Positions 62,059-63,268 of a DNA stretch of 63,268 nucleotides are shown piece by piece; the stretch's first letter is position 1, and each line of letters starts with the position of its first letter. The position numbers were made by a program, and so were the translations under genes. Source of the DNA: an uncultured Cyclobacteriaceae bacterium (GTDB lineage Bacteria > Bacteroidota > Bacteroidia > Cytophagales > Cyclobacteriaceae); contig CANLOE010000029.1 of the NCBI GenBank assembly GCA_947492745.1, positions 1 to 63,268 on the forward strand. The letters run 5' to 3'. The notes under the pieces are model-generated. The model searched no databases, was not told where the DNA came from, and was given only the letters and a program-made list of their open reading frames with translations.

Positions 62059-62286
62059 CACACCCGCCACGCTTCATTGCAAAGCACAAAATACAGCATA
62101 TGAGAATGTGATACATGGGACAGCAGGTTATGACGAACAGGTTTTGAGTACTCGATAGTAAATAAAATCAATCAAATTTCGTTCTCAATTAATTAAATGT
62201 TACTTGTGCAGGTAAGTTTTTTGCTAGTAGTAGTTCAAAAAACACATAATACGACATAAAATTCACAGTATAACGAATAAGATAAA

Positions 62287-62883
62287 ATGAAAGGTAAAAT
62301 TTTTGGAGTATTGCTCATGCTCAGTTTGTGGGCTTGCAAAGATGAAAGCTCGGATATAGGTGATAAATACTTCAAAGACGGGCAGTATGAAGAAGCCATA
62401 AGCGCTTACAACAAATACTTGCAACTCAAACCGAAACACATAAAATCACTGTATAATAGGGGACGTGCTCATGAAGAGCTGGGGAAGCTGGATGAGGCTA
62501 TCACTGATTTCAAATCCGTATTAGAGGAAGACCCTAATAATGTCAATGCATTGATGAGTATTGGTAAAGATGCTTTTTACAGAAAGACCGATTTTGAAAG
62601 TGCTCTTTATTATTTTGATAGAGCTATAGAACATGATACCGAAAATATGATGGCCTATACCTTTCGAGGGAAATCCAATCAAAAACTGGGAAACCTGAAA
62701 GAGGCCATGTCCGATTTCAACGCGGCGATCAGTATCGATAAAACTTCGGGAGAACCGTACCTGTCCCGTGGAGCTTTGAAAATGGCCTTGAAAGACAAGG
62801 GCAATGCCTGTGCTGATTTCAAGTTGGCCAAGAACCTTGGTAGTGCTGAAGCTGATAAAGCTATCAAAAAATATTGCCATTGA
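62287..62883 (+). CDS. Tetratricopeptide-repeat lipoprotein
   Basis: A 198-residue lipoprotein with lipobox LSLWAC (Cys17) followed by about five TPR units: GDKYFKDGQYEEAISAYNKYLQLKP, SLYNRGRAHEELGKLDEAITDFKSVLEEDP, ALMSIGKDAFYRKTDFESALYYFDRAIEHD, AYTFRGKSNQKLGNLKEAMSDFNAAISID, and PYLSRGALKMALKDKGNACADFKLAKNLG. TPR lipoproteins usually act as scaffolds in the periplasm or on the surface. It stands alone. Confidence 0.88.
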   Translation: MKGKIFGVLLMLSLWACKDESSDIGDKYFKDGQYEEAISAYNKYLQLKPKHIKSLYNRGRAHEELGKLDEAITDFKSVLEEDPNNVNALMSIGKDAFYRKTDFESALYYFDRAIEHDTENMMAYTFRGKSNQKLGNLKEAMSDFNAAISIDKTSGEPYLSRGALKMALKDKGNACADFKLAKNLGSAEADKAIKKYCH

Positions 62884-63191
62884 GCTTCAACCTTTTTGTG
62901 TCATAGGTTTTGGGTAGATATCGCGGGTTTTATACAAAAGAGTTGAACCTTATCATTGTAATTGGTAGTATCGTACGTTCTTTACGAAGCCCATTATAAC
63001 GGATGGAGATACTCCTTTGTGTCACCCTAATACGTGCCCTCACCTTTCCATTTTCATTCCGAGTGTATTCACTGGACCGATGAGAGATAGGCAGGGCCCT
63101 TTTTGGATGGAGCAGTGATAGGAAGGTGATTGGATAAGTCGAGCTTGAGGTGTATAGGCTCTATCCTGCGTCATTTTGAGATGGATGCCTG
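62884..63191. other. Intergenic, nothing recognised
   Basis: No gene or repeat end seen before the last F1 element. Confidence 0.35.
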
Positions 63192-63194
63192 TAA

Positions 63195-63268
63195 TACCAA
63201 CTTAGCTTTTAAAATCGCCTATCTTCCTGTTCATTTTGCTTCACTCTGCGTTGACAATCCTCGGGATA
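63195..63268. mobile_element. MITE F1, copy I (cut by window end)
   Basis: Begins TACCAACTTAGCTTTTAAA after TAA (63192-63194) and follows the F1 sequence to the last base. Confidence 0.8.

Noticed and set aside
3127-63268. CRISPR array, because short repeats recur many times
   Set aside because: The repeats are dispersed by kilobases, occur in both orientations, have inverted ends and target duplications, and are not regularly spaced. No cas gene is present.

Overview
The window looks like a chromosome segment from a Bacteroidota bacterium, probably a marine, gliding Cytophagales/Flammeovirgaceae-type organism. Supporting signs are three secreted proteins with the C-terminal type IX secretion (T9SS) sorting domain, a GH16 agarase/porphyranase-like enzyme with a CBM13 module, Bacteroidota-style lipoproteins, menaquinone synthesis by MenB, TAnnTTTG-like promoters and almost no Shine-Dalgarno sequences. 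I estimate that only about 65% is coding. No rRNA, tRNA or CRISPR array was seen.

Layout. 1-900: broken, GC-rich IS transposase. 1591-7817: GH16 enzyme, MscS channel, S9 peptidase. 7818-14600: accessory stretch with a lipoprotein RNase A-like toxin, its likely CdiI-type immunity gene, an orphan RiPP (lanthipeptide-like) precursor, and many small repeats. 14639-26499: YdeI-like protein, large LRR-T9SS protein, possible amidase-like protein, menB, broken IS110, a lipoprotein, Tas-like aldo-keto reductase and a flavodoxin-fold reductase. 27375-35398: DEAD-box helicase, then two histidine kinases and two response regulators (one with a PP2C/SpoIIE output). 35672-45965: membrane proteins (TspO-like, SLC13), nitronate monooxygenase, membrane hydroxylase, serine hydrolase, atypical SDR. 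46400-48000: IS debris. 48054-52671: lipoprotein, DUF3817, HAMP/GAF sensor, BtaB-like methyltransferase. 53156-57861: a five-gene Mn/Zn/Fe ABC importer operon led by an MntR/DtxR regulator with clear operators. 58156-62883: glycosyltransferase, dapD, a DUF3108 pseudogene, alpha/beta hydrolase and a TPR lipoprotein.

The outstanding feature is the intergenic DNA, which is filled by at least six families of short (85-225 bp) non-coding elements with terminal inverted repeats (called F1-F6 here). Their target duplications can be read directly: F1 duplicates TTA/TAA, F2 and F3 duplicate 5 bp such as TTAAA or TTTAA, and F4 duplicates TA. They are nested in one another. One F1 copy splits an IS110 transposase reading frame that is restored exactly when the element and one TTA are removed. 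This makes them miniature transposable elements (MITEs) rather than passive repeats.

The second point of interest is the toxin/immunity pair at 9039-10255. The toxin is not attached to a CdiA, Rhs or VgrG carrier but sits directly behind a lipoprotein signal, an architecture that recalls the SitA lipoprotein toxins of myxobacteria. Two MITEs now separate toxin and immunity gene.
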